NCBI GenBank assembly: GCA_023417165.1
Contig: JAEZGD010000348.1
Location: 1 to 7,374 of the forward strand
Direction of reading: 5' to 3'
DNA length: 7,374 bases
Source: Planctomycetota bacterium
GTDB lineage: Bacteria > Planctomycetota > Planctomycetia > Pirellulales > Pirellulaceae
Shown: positions 5,695 through 7,374 of the stretch, piece after piece
Layout of the letters: the number at the start of each line of letters is the position of its first letter
Numbering within the stretch: position 1 is the stretch's first letter
Position numbers and translations under genes: made by a program
Notes under the pieces: model-generated
The model's database searches: none
Seen by the model: the letters and a program-made list of their open reading frames with translations, nothing else
What the model was told of the DNA's origin: nothing

Positions 5695-6741
5695 ATGGGT
5701 ATGAACCTTCGTGTTGGTCATTCGAGCGGTCGCGCGAGATCCGCGTTCACGCTTGTGGAGTTGCTCGTTGTCATCGCAATTATTGGCGTGCTGGTCGCGC
5801 TGTTGTTGCCCGCGGTTCAGGCAGCGCGTGAAGCCGCTCGCCGCATGCAATGCACCAATAACATCAAGCAGATGGGCTTGGGCATTCACAATTTCCACGA
5901 CACCAATAATGGCCTGCCGCCACTGGTGCGCGGTCCCATGCGTGCGACGTTCTTCGTCGAGATCATGCCGTTCTTGGAACAAACCAACGCTTACAACCTG
6001 CTCAACGGATCCAATGTCAACGCCACCAAGACCGATATCGGTTTGGACATGGAACAAAACTGGGCGCGTTTGACCATCGAGGAGCGCAAAGCTCTGGGCA
6101 GCATCAAGTACATGACCTGCCCATCGCGCCGCGCCCCTGGATTTCGTGATGTCGAAGGCGGGACTGGTAACGGCCCCTTGGGCGACTATGCCGCCGTGTT
6201 CGTGTTGGGCGATCCCGATGCGAATGGCAATTTCAGCCAAGCGGTGGGCGACTGGTGGAACCACTACAATCCTTGCGACACCTCCCACGTGGCGCGGCAG
6301 AAAGGCGCTTTAGAAGTCGCTCAAGTCAACTGCGGCGAAGCCAACATCGATATTCGCAGCCGTAACGCTCGCCCGCGCAGCGGTTTTGAGCGGATGCGCG
6401 ACGGCACCAGCAACACGTTCGTGCTCGGCGAGAAGCATGTTCGCGCCAATGAATTTGGCAAGTGCTGCGCTGGCGGCCAGACCGACGGCACCTACCTGCT
6501 GCAAAATGGCGGCTGGCGTGAATACCTGGTCGCACGCAACATTCAATTGCGTTTCGGCAAAGGCCCCAGCGATAACGCTGGTAATCCCGACAACACCTTC
6601 GGCTTCGGCAGCTATCATCCCGGCGTGTGCCACTTCCTGCGTGGTGACGGCTCGGTGGCTTCGGTCAGCAACAATGTCAGCCACAATATTGTGTCGCGTT
6701 TGGGACACGTCAGCGACGGCTTTTCGGTGCAACTCGACTAG
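5695..6741 (+). CDS. DUF1559 protein with prepilin-type leader and H-x9-DG motif
   Basis: This 348-residue protein starts with a type III (prepilin) signal: a basic leader, then RSA/FTLVELLVVIAIIGVLVALLLPAVQAAREAARR. Cleavage is expected between Ala17 and Phe18, with the conserved Glu22 at +5; Ala instead of the usual Gly at -1 is tolerated. The hydrophobic helix covers about residues 19-40. The following MQCTNNIKQMGLGIHNFHD, the mid-protein MRDGTSNTFVLGEKH (about 234-248) and the C-terminal His308-x9-Asp318-Gly319 are the marks of the planctomycete DUF1559 family. These are pilin- or pseudopilin-like proteins, probably processed by a prepilin peptidase and displayed at the cell surface; no member function is settled. 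Seven cysteines in the body (53, 142, 194, 213, 257, 258, 312) could allow disulfides. It appears to be monocistronic: long leader upstream, strong terminator 34 bases after the stop. Confidence 0.95.
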   Translation: MGMNLRVGHSSGRARSAFTLVELLVVIAIIGVLVALLLPAVQAAREAARRMQCTNNIKQMGLGIHNFHDTNNGLPPLVRGPMRATFFVEIMPFLEQTNAYNLLNGSNVNATKTDIGLDMEQNWARLTIEERKALGSIKYMTCPSRRAPGFRDVEGGTGNGPLGDYAAVFVLGDPDANGNFSQAVGDWWNHYNPCDTSHVARQKGALEVAQVNCGEANIDIRSRNARPRSGFERMRDGTSNTFVLGEKHVRANEFGKCCAGGQTDGTYLLQNGGWREYLVARNIQLRFGKGPSDNAGNPDNTFGFGSYHPGVCHFLRGDGSVASVSNNVSHNIVSRLGHVSDGFSVQLD

Positions 6742-6775
6742 TTTTCGTCGTTCCTTGGCATATACCCAGATTCAG

Positions 6776-6811
6776 GCCCCTGGTCGGCATTTGCCGCCGG
6801 GGGCTTTTTTT
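6776..6811 (+). terminator. Intrinsic terminator of the DUF1559 gene
   Basis: GCCCCTGG and CGGC (6776-6788, one bulged T) pair with GCCG and CCGGGGGC (6793-6804), including one G-U pair, around the loop ATTT. Seven T residues follow directly (6805-6811). This is a classical rho-independent terminator. Confidence 0.9.
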
Positions 6812-6910
6812 GTAATCAACCGCTGGCACTTGGCTCTGGCTACAGGTTGACTATTGCTTGTGTCGGGGGCAAGTCGCACAATCAAAGAAAGCGCGTGACA
6901 AACCTGCGGC

Positions 6911-6930
6911 GCGTCCGCCTGGACGCTTTT
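6911..6930 (+). terminator. Terminator-like stem-loop just before the sensor gene
   Basis: GCGTCC (6911-6916) pairs perfectly with GGACGC (6921-6926) around a 4-base loop, followed by TTTT (6927-6930). It ends 16 bases before the start codon at 6947. It could be an attenuator in the sensor gene's leader or a chance hairpin; the T-run is short. Confidence 0.35.
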
Positions 6931-6946
6931 ATCGCCACGTGTCAGC

Positions 6947-7374
6947 ATGAACGATCGGCCAACGATTCGTGCGAACTCGGGGACAATCGAGAAGCGCCAT
7001 CAGCGTCCGCGGGGTTGGTCTATCCTGGCCAAGCAAACGGTCTTGGCTGCATTGGCGATTATTCTCGTCGGCGGCGTGCTGGCTGCTGGCAGTTATTGGT
7101 TTGTGCATGACTTGCTGCGCGACCAGATCCATCAGCGATTGCAAGTAGTGGCGGGGCATCGCCAGAAGCTGCTGCTGACCTATATTCAAAAAGAACTCGA
7201 CCGCGTCAGTCTCATAGCCAGCCGCACGCAGTTGCGCGATCTGCTGCAGCAGCAACAAGCGGCTCCGACCGAAGCCACGCGCCGACGGGCCGAAACCATC
7301 CTCCACGATGCCCTTGCACAATCGCCGGGCTTGCGCTCGCTCGCGGTTACCGACCTGCAAGGCAAGGTTATTTT
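6947..7374 (+). CDS. N-terminal part of a membrane-anchored sensor protein, 3' end outside window
   Basis: An open frame runs from the ATG at 6947 to the window edge, giving 142 complete codons. A basic cytoplasmic tail (residues 1-25, rich in Arg and Lys) is followed by one membrane helix (about 31-53, VLAALAIILVGGVLAAGSYW). Next is a helical, probably periplasmic region with HRQKLLLTYIQKELDRVSLIASRTQLRDLLQQ (about 71-102) and the start of a strand-rich segment, LRSLAVTDLQGKVI. This arrangement is typical of the double-Cache-like sensor region at the front of planctomycete sensor kinases, cyclases or phosphatases; the signalling output domain is not in view. Gln runs (LLQQQQ) lie in the predicted linker. 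Ribosome site is poor. The preceding terminator-like hairpin may affect expression. The membrane-sensor call is fairly good; histidine kinase is only the likeliest guess. Confidence 0.6.
   Translation, partial: MNDRPTIRANSGTIEKRHQRPRGWSILAKQTVLAALAIILVGGVLAAGSYWFVHDLLRDQIHQRLQVVAGHRQKLLLTYIQKELDRVSLIASRTQLRDLLQQQQAAPTEATRRRAETILHDALAQSPGLRSLAVTDLQGKVI

Noticed and set aside
5689..6288. 199-codon open frame on the minus strand inside the DUF1559 gene
   Set aside because: Antisense shadow of a strongly supported gene; no domain features and no ribosome site recognised.
6929..7360. 143-codon open frame on the minus strand at the right edge
   Set aside because: The plus strand there encodes a convincing membrane helix and sensor-like region, so the antisense frame is a shadow.
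1..7374. CRISPR array, tRNA/rRNA gene, insertion sequence or attachment site
   Set aside because: No regularly spaced repeats, cloverleaf-like segments, transposase-like frames or terminal inverted repeats were recognised when reading both strands by eye.

Overview
The window looks like chromosomal DNA from a member of the Planctomycetota. The strongest evidence is the gene at 5695-6741, a DUF1559 protein with a type IV prepilin-like leader and a C-terminal H-x9-DG motif, a family greatly expanded in planctomycetes. A small lipoprotein with a planctomycete-style beta-sandwich sequence and the generally GC-rich, loosely packed genes fit this. The assignment rests on family knowledge, not on a marker gene.

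Layout from left to right. Positions 1-945 (+) hold the C-terminal part of an M19 (membrane dipeptidase-like) protein that begins before the window. It converges on a three-gene minus-strand operon read from 2523 down to 949: an Rrf2-family regulator (2095-2523), then two related small exported c-type haem proteins of the Tll0287-like/DUF3365 family (1490-2056 and 949-1467). A hairpin covers both stop codons where the dipeptidase and the operon meet. A possible promoter with an overlapping inverted repeat lies just upstream of the Rrf2 gene. After a roughly 440-base divergent intergenic region comes a large fusion gene (2964-4751, +). It joins a TrhO-type tRNA U34 hydroxylase (rhodanese fold, UPF0176/YceA) to a complete S4-like plus RluA-type pseudouridine synthase.

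The right half starts with a small lipoprotein gene (4785-5177, -), convergent with the fusion gene. A 517-base divergent intergenic region follows, containing a perfect 14-base palindrome, a hairpin, an AT-rich promoter-like patch and a foldable leader. The DUF1559 gene (5695-6741, +) comes next and ends in a textbook intrinsic terminator (6776-6811). The window closes with the N-terminal part of a membrane-anchored sensor protein (6947 onward, +), probably a histidine kinase or similar signalling protein; it runs off the right edge.

The genes do not form one pathway. The one clear functional unit is the Rrf2-haem-haem operon, which I read as a regulator controlling two periplasmic haem proteins, possibly responding to redox or NO. 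The points most worth a second look are the TrhO-RluA fusion, the Rrf2/tandem haem operon, the loss of the metal-bridging glutamate in the M19 protein, and the structured leader of the DUF1559 gene.
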